47,289 nucleotides of DNA from Alphaproteobacteria bacterium (GTDB taxonomy: Bacteria > Pseudomonadota > Alphaproteobacteria > SHVZ01). Below the pieces are notes generated by a model. The model worked only from the letters and a program-made list of their open reading frames with translations, did no database searches and had not been told where the DNA came from. Positions 1-8,699 of this stretch are shown here, in pieces; position 1 is the first letter of the stretch, and each line of letters begins with the position of its first letter. A program made the translations under genes and the position numbers. The stretch covers positions 1 through 47,289 of the forward strand of contig VGEH01000015.1 in assembly GCA_016869375.1 (NCBI GenBank), written 5' to 3'.

Positions 1-627
1 CCCGGCGATGCCGGCGCGACGACGAGCCTGTCGCCCGGCGAGGCGTTGCGCTCGCCCCAGTTCATCGTGCTGGCGGCGACCTACTTCGCCTGCTGCGCGG
101 CGCATTCCGGGCCGATCTTCCATACGGTCAGCTATGCCATCGGCTGCGGCATCGCGCCCTTGGCGGCGGTCAGCATCTACAGCCTGGAGGGTCTCGCCGG
201 GCTCGGCGGCCGTCTATTCTTCGGCGTCGCCGCCGACCGCCTCGGCGTCAAGCGCGTGCTGGTCGCGGGCCTGACCGTGCAGGCGCTGGCGATCGCCACC
301 TTCCTCGCGGTCAACGAGCTGCCGGAGTTCTACGCGCTGGCGATCGTCACCGGCATGGCCTATGGCGGCGTCATGCCGCTTTACGCGGCGCTGGCGCGGG
401 AGTATTTCAGCCCGCGCATCATGGGGACCGTGCTCGGCGCCGCGACCATGGCCTCCAGCCTCGGCATGGCCTCGGGTCCCTGGGTCGGCGGCTGGCTCTT
501 CGACAGCTTCGCCGATTACTCCTGGCTCTATATCGGCTCCTCCGCGGTCGGCCTGGGCGCGGTGGCGATCGCGCTGTTCTTCCCGCCGCTGCCGGCGCGG
601 GCAGGGGAGAGGCTGCAGCCCGCTTAA
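1..627 (+). CDS. MFS transporter, C-terminal part (start lies before the window)
   Basis: The reading frame is open from the first base, so this is the last 208 residues of a longer protein. It shows about five hydrophobic segments and the cytoplasmic-loop motif GRLFFGVAADRLG, which resembles the conserved G-x-x-x-D-R/K motif of the major facilitator superfamily. The later segments are Gly/Ala-rich (GMAYGGVMPLY, GAATMASSLG), as in the C-terminal half of monocarboxylate or oxalate/formate-type MFS carriers. Substrate cannot be told from this part. The protein ends in a short polar tail, 34 bases before the next gene on the same strand. Confidence 0.85.
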   Translation, partial: PGDAGATTSLSPGEALRSPQFIVLAATYFACCAAHSGPIFHTVSYAIGCGIAPLAAVSIYSLEGLAGLGGRLFFGVAADRLGVKRVLVAGLTVQALAIATFLAVNELPEFYALAIVTGMAYGGVMPLYAALAREYFSPRIMGTVLGAATMASSLGMASGPWVGGWLFDSFADYSWLYIGSSAVGLGAVAIALFFPPLPARAGERLQPA

Positions 628-661
628 GCGGCACCGGCCTCGTCGTGCTATAGGCACGGCG

Positions 662-1171
662 ATGACGGGGAAGGAAAAATCGCCGGCGCGCCAGTCGACC
701 GAGGACGAGCCCGACCGCGTGCCCGCGCAGTGCCTCTGCGGCGCGGTCCGGCTCGACATCCAGTACCCGGCCTTCTGGGCCTGGCACGACCATTCCAAGG
801 CGAGCCGGCTCGCCCATGGCGCCGCCTATGCGACCTATGTCGGGACCTGGCGGAAGCGCTTCCGCATCGTCAAGGGCGCCCGCAGCATCGCCCGCTTCGA
901 GGACAAGGAGACCGGGAACGCCCGCAATTTCTGCCGCCGCTGCGGCACGCCGGTCTATTACGAGCGGAAGTCGGCGCCGAAATGGGTCAACATCCCCCGG
1001 GCCTTGTTCCAGGGCCGGACCGGTCGCCAGCCGCTCTACCACCTCAACATCGGCGAGCTTCAGGACTGGATCTACATCGGGGCGACGCTAGGCCCTCTCA
1101 AAGGCTATCCGGGCGTGGTATGGGAACGCCCGAAAAGGAAGAAGCGGCGCGAGCCGCCGGCTATGTTCTAA
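662..1171 (+). CDS. GFA/CENP-V-fold zinc protein, 169 aa
   Basis: This resembles the glutathione-dependent formaldehyde-activating (GFA) family, small zinc-binding proteins of the Mss4-like fold. Residues 24-26 give the N-terminal CLCG motif and residues 91-94 the CRRC knuckle, which together would hold the structural zinc. The usual central Cys pair of the catalytic zinc is not visible; that place reads WHDHSKASR (residues 41-49), with His42 and His44 as possible substitutes. A glutathione-linked formaldehyde role is therefore not supported. The ATG at 662 was chosen because it precedes the first conserved Cys motif by a normal distance. The C-terminus is very basic (KRKKRREPP). Confidence 0.8.
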   Translation: MTGKEKSPARQSTEDEPDRVPAQCLCGAVRLDIQYPAFWAWHDHSKASRLAHGAAYATYVGTWRKRFRIVKGARSIARFEDKETGNARNFCRRCGTPVYYERKSAPKWVNIPRALFQGRTGRQPLYHLNIGELQDWIYIGATLGPLKGYPGVVWERPKRKKRREPPAMF

Positions 1172-1204
1172 CCCCTCCCGACCGTTCGCCCCTCAAGAGA
1201 CACG

Positions 1205-2125
1205 ATGCCGATCAAGATCCCGAACGATCTGCCTGCCCGCGCCACGCTCGCCGAAGAGGGTGTGATGATCATGCGCGAGGCCGATGCCGTGCGTCAGGAC
1301 ATCCGGCCGATGCGCATCGGCCTGCTCAACCTGATGCCGAACAAGATCCGGACCGAGACCCAGTTCGCCCGCCTCCTCGGCGCGACCCCGCTGCAGGTCG
1401 AGCTGACACTGGTGAAGATGACGCATCACGTCGCGCGCAACACGCCCAACGACCACATCATCAGCTTCTACCGGGACTGGGAGGATGTGCGGCGCGAGCG
1501 CTTCGACGGCTTCATCGTCACCGGTGCGCCGGTCGAGCAGATGCCGTTCGAGGAGGTCACCTACTGGGACGAGCTGCGCCGCGTCTTCGACTGGACGCAG
1601 ACCCATGTGCACGGAACCTTCAACGTGTGCTGGGGCGCCCAGGCGGCCGTCCATCATTTCTACGGCATGCCGAAGTACCCGCTGCCGGCGAAGGCGTTCG
1701 GCGTCTACCGCCACCGCAACCTGGCGCCGGCCTCGCCCTTCCTCCGGGGTTTCTCCGACGATTTCCAGATCCCGGTGTCGCGCTGGACCGAGGTCCGGCG
1801 CGAGGACATCCCGAAGGACAGCGGCATGACCGTGCTGATGGACTCCGACGAGGCCGGACTCTGCCTGCTCGACGATCCGAAGCACCGCACGCTGAACATG
1901 TTCAACCACATCGAATACGACTCGGGCTCGCTCGGCGACGAGTATTTCCGCGACATCGCGGCGAAGACGTCGATCGCGCTGCCGCGCAACTACTTCCCCG
2001 GCGACGATCCCAGCAAGCCGCCCGAGAACCGCTGGCGCAGCCACGCGCATCTGCTGTTCGGCAACTGGATCAACCACCTCTACCAGACGACGCCCTTCGA
2101 CATCGCCAAGGTGGGGCAGGCGTGA
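1205..2125 (+). CDS. metA: Homoserine O-acyltransferase MetA, probably acetyl-CoA dependent
   Basis: Catalyses acylation of L-homoserine, the first committed step of methionine synthesis, in the cytoplasm. The 306-residue length fits the family. Visible residues are nucleophile Cys142 in [10 protein letters not shown], and His235 and Glu237 in [10 protein letters not shown]. Residue 111, in [11 protein letters not shown], is Glu. In characterised MetA proteins Glu111 goes with acetyl-CoA use and Gly111, as in E. coli, with succinyl-CoA, so the product is inferred to be O-acetylhomoserine. The stop overlaps the GTG start of the next gene (GTGA), implying translational coupling to a ThDP enzyme not normally part of methionine synthesis. 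I found no SAM-II riboswitch upstream. Confidence 0.95.
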   Translation: MPIKIPNDLPARATLAEEGVMIMREADAVRQDIRPMRIGLLNLMPNKIRTETQFARLLGATPLQVELTLVKMTHHVARNTPNDHIISFYRDWEDVRRERFDGFIVTGAPVEQMPFEEVTYWDELRRVFDWTQTHVHGTFNVCWGAQAAVHHFYGMPKYPLPAKAFGVYRHRNLAPASPFLRGFSDDFQIPVSRWTEVRREDIPKDSGMTVLMDSDEAGLCLLDDPKHRTLNMFNHIEYDSGSLGDEYFRDIAAKTSIALPRNYFPGDDPSKPPENRWRSHAHLLFGNWINHLYQTTPFDIAKVGQA

Positions 2126-3783
2126 TCGCCGGGCGGCGCGCCTTCCTCGAGCTCCTGAAGCAGGAAGGCGTCGACATCCTCTTCGGCAACCCGGGCACGA
2201 CCGAGCTGCCGCTGATGGATGCGCTCGCCGCCGAGGACGGCATCCGCTACGTGCTCGGCCTGTCCGAGGCCGCGGTGATGGCGATGGCCGACGGCTATGC
2301 CCAGGCCTCGGGCCGGCTCGCCGTGGTCAACCTCCATGTGGCACCCGGCCTCGGCAATGCCATGGGCATGCTCTACGACGCGCAGAAGAGCGCCTCGCCG
2401 GTGCTGGTCACCGCCGGCCAGCACGAGCAGGGCTTCAACGTCACCGAGCCGATCCTCTGGGCCGACCTGCCGACCCTGGCGCGGCCGCTGGTGAAATGGG
2501 CGGCCGAGGTGCATCGCCTCGCCGACCTGCCGCGCCTGCTGCATCGCGCCGCCAAGACCGCGCTGGCGCCGCCGACCGGCCCGGTGTTCCTGTCGCTGCC
2601 CGGCGACATCCTGATGGCCGAGGGCGAGGTCGATCTCTCGGTGCCGACCCGCATCGCGCCAAGGCTGCGCGGCGACCGCGAGGCGATCGAGGCCGCCGCC
2701 GCGCTGCTGGCGAAGGCGGAGCGGCCGGTGATCGTCGCCGGCGACGCGGTCGCGCAGAGCCGCGCCCATGCCGAGCTGGTCGCGCTCGCCGAGCTGATCG
2801 GCGCGCCGGTCTATGCCGAGGGCATCGCCAACACCGCTTCGTTCCCGGCCTCGCATCCGCTCTTCCGCGGCGCGCTGGTGCGGCTCGCGCCGGCGATCCG
2901 CCAGGTGATGGACCGCCACGACCTGCTGCTCTCGGTCGGCGGCGATCTGTTCACGCAGTCGCTGCCCTCCGAGATCGTGCCTGTGCCTCCTGGGATGCCG
3001 ATCGTGCATCTCGACATCGATCCCTGGGAGCTCGGCAAGAATTTTGCGACCTCGGTCGCGATCCTGGGCGATGCGAAGGCGACGGTCCCGGAGCTGACGA
3101 CGGCGATCGGCAGCGTGATGACGTCGGAAGCGCGCGTGCAGGCGCGAAAGCGCGTCGAGGAGGCGAGTGCTACGACGCTGGCCGAGCGGCAGGCGCTGCG
3201 CAAGCGCGCGGAGGCGGAGGCCGGCGCCTCGCCGGTGAAGCCGCTGGCGCTCTTGCAGGCGATCGCCGACCTGTTGCCGAAGGATGCGGTGGTGGTCGAG
3301 GAGGCGCTCTCGTCCGGCACCGGCATGCGCCAGCTCATCCGGAGCGACGACCCTCAGAGCTTCTATGGCCTTCGCGGCGGCGGCATCGGCTGGGGATTGC
3401 CGGCGGCGATCGGCGTCAAGCTGGCGCTGCCCGAACGGCCCGTGGTGGCGCTGATCGGCGACGGCAGCGCCATGTACACGATCCAGGCGCTGTGGACCGC
3501 GGCGAACCAGAACATCGCCGTGGTCTTCGTCATCCTCAACAACGCCTCGTATCGAATCCTGAAGCAGCGCGTGCAGACGCTGCGCGGCCACGCGGCGCAG
3601 AGCGGGCGCTATGTCGGCATGGAGCTCGACAACCCGGCGATCGACTTCGTTGGCATGGCGCGCTCCCTCGGCATCGAGGCGGGCCGCGCGCGCACGGTCG
3701 CCGAGGCGGTGGACCTGATCAAGGCGGGCCTCGCCAGGAACGGGCCGAGCCTGGTCGAGGTCGCGATCGAGCGCGCGCTCTAG
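2122..3783 (+). CDS. ThDP-dependent decarboxylase, benzoylformate decarboxylase-like
   Basis: A 553-residue thiamine-diphosphate enzyme of the acetolactate synthase/benzoylformate decarboxylase superfamily. The N-terminal Pyr domain starts with [10 protein letters not shown] (Thr26 where benzoylformate decarboxylase has Ser), Glu49 in LGLSEAAV for cofactor activation, and His72 in [14 protein letters not shown], matching the active-site His of benzoylformate decarboxylase. The C-terminal PP domain has the GDG...NN cofactor motif (residues 446-474). His72 favours a 2-oxo-acid decarboxylase over an acetolactate synthase. The GTG start at 2122 overlaps the metA stop; the open frame continues far upstream only as antisense-like sequence. 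Its stop shares bases with that of the converging TRAP permease gene. The substrate, perhaps an aromatic 2-oxo acid, is inferred. Confidence 0.85.
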   Translation: MIAGRRAFLELLKQEGVDILFGNPGTTELPLMDALAAEDGIRYVLGLSEAAVMAMADGYAQASGRLAVVNLHVAPGLGNAMGMLYDAQKSASPVLVTAGQHEQGFNVTEPILWADLPTLARPLVKWAAEVHRLADLPRLLHRAAKTALAPPTGPVFLSLPGDILMAEGEVDLSVPTRIAPRLRGDREAIEAAAALLAKAERPVIVAGDAVAQSRAHAELVALAELIGAPVYAEGIANTASFPASHPLFRGALVRLAPAIRQVMDRHDLLLSVGGDLFTQSLPSEIVPVPPGMPIVHLDIDPWELGKNFATSVAILGDAKATVPELTTAIGSVMTSEARVQARKRVEEASATTLAERQALRKRAEAEAGASPVKPLALLQAIADLLPKDAVVVEEALSSGTGMRQLIRSDDPQSFYGLRGGGIGWGLPAAIGVKLALPERPVVALIGDGSAMYTIQALWTAANQNIAVVFVILNNASYRILKQRVQTLRGHAAQSGRYVGMELDNPAIDFVGMARSLGIEAGRARTVAEAVDLIKAGLARNGPSLVEVAIERAL

Positions 3784-5096
3784 CCGACGAGCCTGGCCGG
3801 AAGCCAGGTGGCGACGGCGGGAAACAGCAGCAGCAGCGCCAGCAGGGCGAGGCTCATCGCCACATAGGGCACGACGGCGCGGAAGATGTGGCCCATCGTC
3901 ACCCCGGGCGGGGCGACGCCGCGCATCGTCATCAGCAGCAATCCATGCGGCGGCAGCAGCAGCCCGAGCTGCATGCAGACCAGGAACAGAACGCCGAACC
4001 AGATCGGGTCGATGCCGAGCTTCACCACGAGCGGCATGAACACCGGAAGCGTGATCAGCATCATGCTGACCTGGTCGACGAAGATGCCGAGGAAGATCAG
4101 GATCAGCAGCATCCCGACCAGGATGGCGAAGGCGGAAAGGCCCTGGCCCAGGATCGCCGAGACCAGCCCGTCGGTGGCGCCGGAGAAGGAGAGGATCTGC
4201 GAGAAGGTAGTGGCGCCGAGGATGATGAAGAGGATCATGCCGGTGATCGCCGCCGTGCCCTCGAGCGCACGCAGCAGCGCGCGAACCGTCAGCGCGCGGT
4301 AGGCGAGCGCCATCGCCAAGGTGGCCAGCGCGCCGAGCGCGGCGGATTCGGTCGGCGTGGCGAAGCCGCCGGACATGGCGCCGACCACGACGACGAAGAT
4401 CGAGACCAGCGGCACGACGTAGAAGGCCAGCAGCCGCCATCCCTCGCTGCGGTCGCCGCCTTCATCCTCGGCTCGCGGCGCGAGATCGGGGCGTCGGAGC
4501 GCGGCCAGGACGATGTACCCGACGAAGGCGACGCTCAGGATCAACCCGGGCACGACGCCGCCGATCAGCAGCTTCGAGATCGAGATGCCCGACAGGCTGC
4601 CGAGCAGCACGGTCAGCGCCGAGGGCGGGATCAGCATGTCGACGGCGCCGATCGCCATGATCGGCCCGGTGGCGAAGGCCGGCTTGTAGCCGCGGGCCAG
4701 CATCACCGGCAGCATCAGCGAGCCCAGCATCGCCGTGGTCGCGATGGTCGAGCCGGAGATCGCCGAGAACACCGTGCCGGCGACGACGGCGATCACCGCG
4801 AGCCGCCCCGGCACCCGCCGGATCAGCCGCTCGACGCCCTCGATCACCTTGAGCGCGAGGCCGGTGTGGAACAGCAGCTCGCCCATCAGGATGAAGAGCG
4901 GGATGGGCGTGAGCGAGAAGTTCATCACCGAGACAACGCTGTTCCGCGCCACCTGCAGCAGCCCCGCATCGCCGCCGAGGAAGAGGATCGCGCCCAGGAT
5001 GTTGATCGCGACGAAGGAGAGCGCGACCGGCATGCCGAGGAAGAGAAGGGCCGCCGAGCCGCCGAGGAGGAGGAGGGCGGAGAGCTGCCAGATCAT
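3780..5096 (-). CDS. dctM: TRAP transporter large permease (DctM family)
   Basis: The 438-residue protein is almost entirely hydrophobic, with about 12 membrane segments, as expected for the ion-coupled TRAP subunit. Family motifs seen are FSAISGSTIATTAMLG (about residues 110-125), GAVDMLIPPSALTVLLG (about 150-166) and the mirror-image second half with LLLPPHGLLL. It works with the small permease and periplasmic binding protein encoded immediately upstream; the start lies 3 bases after the dctQ stop. The stop codon overlaps the stop of the converging ThDP-enzyme gene within the tetranucleotide CTAG. Confidence 0.95.
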   Translation of the reverse strand: MIWQLSALLLLGGSAALLFLGMPVALSFVAINILGAILFLGGDAGLLQVARNSVVSVMNFSLTPIPLFILMGELLFHTGLALKVIEGVERLIRRVPGRLAVIAVVAGTVFSAISGSTIATTAMLGSLMLPVMLARGYKPAFATGPIMAIGAVDMLIPPSALTVLLGSLSGISISKLLIGGVVPGLILSVAFVGYIVLAALRRPDLAPRAEDEGGDRSEGWRLLAFYVVPLVSIFVVVVGAMSGGFATPTESAALGALATLAMALAYRALTVRALLRALEGTAAITGMILFIILGATTFSQILSFSGATDGLVSAILGQGLSAFAILVGMLLILIFLGIFVDQVSMMLITLPVFMPLVVKLGIDPIWFGVLFLVCMQLGLLLPPHGLLLMTMRGVAPPGVTMGHIFRAVVPYVAMSLALLALLLLFPAVATWLPARLVG

Positions 5097-5099
5097 GCG

Positions 5100-5615
5100 C
5101 TAGCTGACCGACACCGCATCGCTGCGCGGCCCGCGCTCGCTCTGCGCCAGCCGAAGCATGCGGAACACGAACTCGACGGCGACCAGCAGGAACGCGGCCG
5201 GCAGCGCCGAGAGCATCCACCACTCCGGCAGTACCAGCGTCTTCAGGCTGATCGCGCCGGAGGCCCAGCTCGCATAGGCGGCGCGGCCGCCATAGAGGAC
5301 GAAGTAGAGGGCGCAGCCGAATCCGGCGAGGTCGGCGATCCACTCCATCGCATAGGCGAGGCGGGGCGGCACGGCCCGCAGCAGGATGTCGACGCGGATG
5401 TGCTGGCCCTGGCGCAGCAGCCAGGGCGCGGTTGCGAGCGTGACGAGGTAGAGGATGTACTCGCTGACCTCGTTGCTCCAGGGCAGCCCGCCGAGGCGGA
5501 GGTTCCGAAGAGCCACGTCGGCACCGATCATCAGCGCCATCGCCAGGATGGCGAGCGCCGCCGCCAGCATCAGGAGATCGAGCAGCCGCCCATAGGCGCG
5601 CGAGAGCGCGGTCAC
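5100..5615 (-). CDS. dctQ: TRAP transporter small permease (DctQ family)
   Basis: A 171-residue membrane protein with four hydrophobic segments and the DctQ signature WSNEVSEYILYLVTL (about residues 46-60), followed by GQHIRVDILL. It pairs with the large permease to form the membrane part of a TRAP carrier. The start codon is GTG at 5615, with a G-rich Shine-Dalgarno stretch a few bases before it. It sits 31 bases downstream of the binding-protein gene and 3 bases upstream of dctM, so the three are surely co-transcribed. Confidence 0.92.
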   Translation of the reverse strand: MTALSRAYGRLLDLLMLAAALAILAMALMIGADVALRNLRLGGLPWSNEVSEYILYLVTLATAPWLLRQGQHIRVDILLRAVPPRLAYAMEWIADLAGFGCALYFVLYGGRAAYASWASGAISLKTLVLPEWWMLSALPAAFLLVAVEFVFRMLRLAQSERGPRSDAVSVS

Positions 5616-5646
5616 GTTCCCCCCGCTGTCGCGTGCCGGGTCGCGG

Positions 5647-6591
5647 CTACTTCGCGAAGAACTCCTTCAGCTTCGGCCCATGCTCGGGGCTCTGCTTGAT
5701 GATGCCGGCCCAGCCCTCGGCGACGGCCTTCCTGCGGAAATCGTCGCCGAGCGAGATCACCTGGATGCCGGCGGCCTTCTGCCTGGCGATGTCGGCCTCG
5801 TTCTCCTTGGTCACTTCCGACGACTGCGCTTCGAGCCAGGCGGAGGCATCGGAGATGATCTTCTTCTGCCGGTCGTTGAGCTTGTTCCAGGAGGCCTTGT
5901 TGATTAGCACGCTGACCTCGGCCGAGTAGAAGCCGGGATCGACTCGGTACTTGGTCTTCTCGTGCCAGCCGAGATCGAAGACACCGGTGATCGGCCAGCC
6001 ATAGCCGTCGACCACGCCGCGCTCGAGCGCGGTGTAGACCTCGCCCGGCGCGGTCTGCACGACGGTGGCGCCCTGCGCCTGGAAGAAGTCGCGATAGACC
6101 GGCGTGATGCGGAGCTTGAGGCCGGTCAGGTCGGCGCTCGAGATCGGCTTATTGAGATAGAGGTGGAAGGGGTTGTTGTCGATGTGACGCGCCAGCATGA
6201 TCGCGTTCATCTTCTGGTCATAGAGCTTCGCCATGTAGTCGAAGCCGCCGTTGCGGCGCAGCTCCGCCATCGGCCTTTCGGTCAGCTTCCACGCATCCGC
6301 CTCGGGGATGACGTTGGTGTAGAAGGCGCCGGTAACGTTGGCGATGTCGACCACGCCCCCTTTCAGCGCATTGCCGACCTCGAAGGGCGGCATCGCCTTA
6401 GGGCCCCCGATGTAGTTGATCTGCACCTGCCCCTTGCCCTCGGCATTCACCTTGTCGATGAACGCCTCGAAGCCGCGCGAATAGAAGGTCTTCTCGGCGA
6501 AGGAGGTGATCGCCTTAAGCGTCACTTCCTGGGCGGCGAGCGGTGCCGAAAGCGAAACGAGCGCGGCGAGAGCCGCTCCGAACAGACGCAT
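5647..6591 (-). CDS. dctP: TRAP transporter periplasmic substrate-binding protein (DctP family)
   Basis: The first 20 residues form a secretion signal ending in PLAAQE. The mature part follows the DctP fold: GGPKAMPPFEVGNALKGG, then LKLRITPVYRDFFQAQGA with the Arg that normally clamps the substrate carboxylate, and ALERGVVDGYGWP near residue 190. At 314 residues the length is normal. The gene leads the dctPQM set and lies downstream of an M14-family deacylase gene on the same strand, suggesting import of a carboxylate or acylated amino acid that the deacylase then processes. The exact ligand is unknown. Confidence 0.92.
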   Translation of the reverse strand: MRLFGAALAALVSLSAPLAAQEVTLKAITSFAEKTFYSRGFEAFIDKVNAEGKGQVQINYIGGPKAMPPFEVGNALKGGVVDIANVTGAFYTNVIPEADAWKLTERPMAELRRNGGFDYMAKLYDQKMNAIMLARHIDNNPFHLYLNKPISSADLTGLKLRITPVYRDFFQAQGATVVQTAPGEVYTALERGVVDGYGWPITGVFDLGWHEKTKYRVDPGFYSAEVSVLINKASWNKLNDRQKKIISDASAWLEAQSSEVTKENEADIARQKAAGIQVISLGDDFRRKAVAEGWAGIIKQSPEHGPKLKEFFAK

Positions 6592-6685
6592 GATGGCCTC
6601 CCTTAGGCGTGCCGGATTTCACGGCCTTGAGTTGGCGCAACCTCAGCACAGAGACGAAGGAGGGGGCAACCTCCTCTGCGCTGCC

Positions 6686-7600
6686 TTACACCGCGATGCC
6701 GATCAGCGCCTGGCCCTTGTTCACCGCGAGGCTGGTGAGGTTGTAGAGGACAGGGCCGGTGTGCTCGGCCAGCACCGGCTTCTCCCACTGGCCGATCAGG
6801 TCGCGGATCATGCCGACGCGCTGGCCCTTCACGACATCGGCGCCGGGCCTGGTCTCGACATGCCAGTAGCCGGCCTCGGGTGCCGTCGCCACTTCCATGC
6901 GGCAGAGACGCGGCGCGGGACCCGACGGGCGGTTCGCCTTCGCCGTCATGCCGAGCTCGGCCATGATGTTCTTCACGCCCGTCTCCAGCAGCGCGACCGT
7001 CTCCTCGGTCATCAAGCCGTTCTGTCCGGACTCCAGCAGCACCGCCGGAATGCCGAGATCGGCCGCGGCGCCATAGCTGTGGCCGCGCTTGGTGCTGGCG
7101 GAGGCGAAGGAGAGGCCGCTGGCGATCGCGAGCTCGCGGCTGCGTTCGCTCGAGGCCGGATAGATCGAGAAGGGGATCAGCGCCTCGACGATGTCGCCGC
7201 CATGCAGGTCGATATAGGCATCCATGCCGCTCATTGCCTGGCTGACCGCCCAATGCGCGAGCCGGTCGCTGGCGCTGCCTGCTGGATCGCCGGGAAAGAC
7301 GCGGTTCACGTTCTTGCCGTCGGAGGGGTTGTGGAAGGCGCGATGCTGGAAGAAGGCGCCGATGTTGAGGATCGGCAGGATGGTGATCTCGCCGGCGAAG
7401 CTGTCCGGCTCCAGCGCGCAGAGACGCCGCGCCGCCTCGATCGAGGTGTATTCCGCGCCATGCACGCCGGCGGTGATGAGCAGCTTCGGCCCGGGCGCGC
7501 GGCCGCGGATGATCGTGCAGGGGATCTGATGTCCCACTTCCGGCTCGACATAACCGGTCCAGCGCGATTTTCCGGCAGCTTCTGCGGGCGCGAGCGGCAT
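6686..7600 (-). CDS. M14-family deacylase (succinylglutamate desuccinylase/aspartoacylase type)
   Basis: A zinc-dependent hydrolase of the AstE/aspartoacylase family that removes acyl groups from N-acyl amino acids or similar compounds. Zinc ligands are visible as His47 and Glu50 in VHGAEYTSIEA and His133 in IDLHGGD; the substrate-binding Asn-x-Asn-Arg is at residues 97-100. The C-terminal 80 residues form the beta domain typical of the family. The ATG at 7600 (304 aa) is chosen because AGGGAG precedes it at good spacing, while the upstream in-frame start would translate through a terminator hairpin. The gene lies 94 bases before dctP, so its substrate may be what the TRAP system imports. Confidence 0.88.
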   Translation of the reverse strand: MPLAPAEAAGKSRWTGYVEPEVGHQIPCTIIRGRAPGPKLLITAGVHGAEYTSIEAARRLCALEPDSFAGEITILPILNIGAFFQHRAFHNPSDGKNVNRVFPGDPAGSASDRLAHWAVSQAMSGMDAYIDLHGGDIVEALIPFSIYPASSERSRELAIASGLSFASASTKRGHSYGAAADLGIPAVLLESGQNGLMTEETVALLETGVKNIMAELGMTAKANRPSGPAPRLCRMEVATAPEAGYWHVETRPGADVVKGQRVGMIRDLIGQWEKPVLAEHTGPVLYNLTSLAVNKGQALIGIAV

Positions 7601-7617
7601 GCGGGACTCCCTCACTT

Positions 7618-7658
7618 CAAATAGAAAGCCCCTCTCCCGCGGATGGCGGGAGAGGGGC
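7618..7658 (-). terminator. Rho-independent terminator after the dienelactone hydrolase gene
   Basis: A perfect 13-bp inverted repeat (arms 7628-7640 and 7646-7658, 5-base loop) is followed on the minus strand by the T-rich stretch TTTCTATTTG. It lies 20 bases beyond the stop of the gene ending at 7678 and separates it from the deacylase-TRAP operon. GC-rich hairpins of this kind are often dispersed in alphaproteobacterial genomes, so it may also be a repeat-family member. Confidence 0.8.
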
Positions 7659-7677
7659 AGGGACGACAACTCGCGTC

Positions 7678-8589
7678 TTAGGCGAGATGCTTCTTGAAGT
7701 GCGCGACGGTGCGCTCCCAGGAGAGCTTCGCCGCCGCTTCGTTGTAGCGAGGCGTCGAGATGTTGTGGAAGCCGTGCTGAGTGCCGGGATAGGTGTGGAC
7801 CTCGATCGACCTGCCGGCGGCCTTCAGCGCCGCCTCGTAGGCCGGGTAGCCCGGGTTGATGTTCGGGTCGGTCTCGGCGAGATGGACCAGCAGCGGCGCA
7901 CGGACGTCCTTCACCAGATCGGCCGCGGCGACGACGCCGTAATAGGGGACGCCGGCCGCCATGTCGGCGCCCATCGTCGCGGCGAGCCAGTTGGTGGTGC
8001 CGCCGCCCCAGCAGAAGCCGGTGACGCCGAGCTTGCCGTTCGACAGCGCATGCGCCTTGAGGAACTTGGCGCTGTTCAGCATGTCGGTGCGGAGCTTGGG
8101 CTGCTCGAGCTTTGCCTGCATCTCGCGGCCTTCGTCGTCATTGCCCGGATATCCGCCGACCGGCGAGAGGCCGTACGGCGCCAGAGCGAGGAAGCCGGCG
8201 GCAGCGGCGGCGCGCGCGGTGTCCTCGATATAGGGATTGAGGCCGCGGTTCTCGTGCACGACGAGCACGGCCGGGTAGGGCCCGTTGCCGGCGGTCGGAC
8301 GCACCAGATAGCCCTTCATCTGGCCCGAGGTGCCGCCCGGCGAGGGATAGCTGACATAAGTCGCCTTGATGCGGCAGTCGGTGAAGGAGACCGTCTGCGC
8401 CTTGGCGTAGTTCGGGATCAGCGCCTGCGCCATGGCGAGGCCGCCGACGGTGACGGCAGCGGCGCGCGCGAAGAAGGTGCGGCGGTCCATGCGGCCATGG
8501 CAGTACTCGTCATAGAGGTCGAACACGCGCTGGTCGATCCAGCTCTGGGTCACCGTCTCCGGCTGTTCGACATACATCTGGTCGGTCAT
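7678..8589 (-). CDS. Dienelactone hydrolase family protein with internal twin-arginine signal
   Basis: An alpha/beta hydrolase with the Cys-Asp-His triad of dienelactone hydrolases: Cys193 in TGFCWGGG, Asp241 in HLAETDPN and His272 in GTQHGFHN; Glu113 in VHENRG completes the usual site. About 35 polar residues precede a twin-arginine motif DRRTFF (residues 35-40) and a hydrophobic stretch ending in AKAQ (residue 65), so export by Tat with an unusually long n-region is likely. The ATG at 8589 is preceded by GGAGG. Its own terminator separates it from the downstream operon. The substrate is unknown; ester or lactone hydrolysis is inferred. Confidence 0.88.
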   Translation of the reverse strand: MTDQMYVEQPETVTQSWIDQRVFDLYDEYCHGRMDRRTFFARAAAVTVGGLAMAQALIPNYAKAQTVSFTDCRIKATYVSYPSPGGTSGQMKGYLVRPTAGNGPYPAVLVVHENRGLNPYIEDTARAAAAAGFLALAPYGLSPVGGYPGNDDEGREMQAKLEQPKLRTDMLNSAKFLKAHALSNGKLGVTGFCWGGGTTNWLAATMGADMAAGVPYYGVVAAADLVKDVRAPLLVHLAETDPNINPGYPAYEAALKAAGRSIEVHTYPGTQHGFHNISTPRYNEAAAKLSWERTVAHFKKHLA

Positions 8590-8699
8590 TCGCGTTTCCT
8601 CCATTTGTGAAGCCCCACGGGCACGGACCATAGCAGCCAGGGATTTGGCTGGCAGCACCCTGTGAAATCACGAGGGCGTGGGATAGGGTCGGCGGCGCC

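Noticed and set aside
1143-1160. Short GC hairpin with GCGA loop near the end of the GFA-fold gene
   Set aside because: The stem is only five base pairs, lies inside the coding sequence and has no U-run, so a terminator is not supported.
1100-1204. Possible SAM-II riboswitch before metA
   Set aside because: SAM-II elements are common before alphaproteobacterial metA, so I looked for the conserved pseudoknot words; only 33 bases separate the genes and no such pattern is present.
2080-4440. A minus-strand open frame of about 786 codons opposite the ThDP enzyme
   Set aside because: The translation is low-complexity Arg/His/Ala sequence opposite a gene with a complete catalytic motif set; it is a shadow frame.
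2496-5699. A plus-strand open frame of about 1067 codons across the TRAP genes
   Set aside because: It runs antisense to dctM and dctQ and is rich in Arg, Gln, Asp and His with no recognisable domain. Long antisense frames are expected in DNA this GC-rich, and the TRAP genes on the other strand are unmistakable.
6592-6685. Possible terminator between the M14 deacylase and dctP
   Set aside because: Short complementary words (GGAGG and CCTCC) exist, but the stem is weak and has no T-tract. I treat the genes as one operon.
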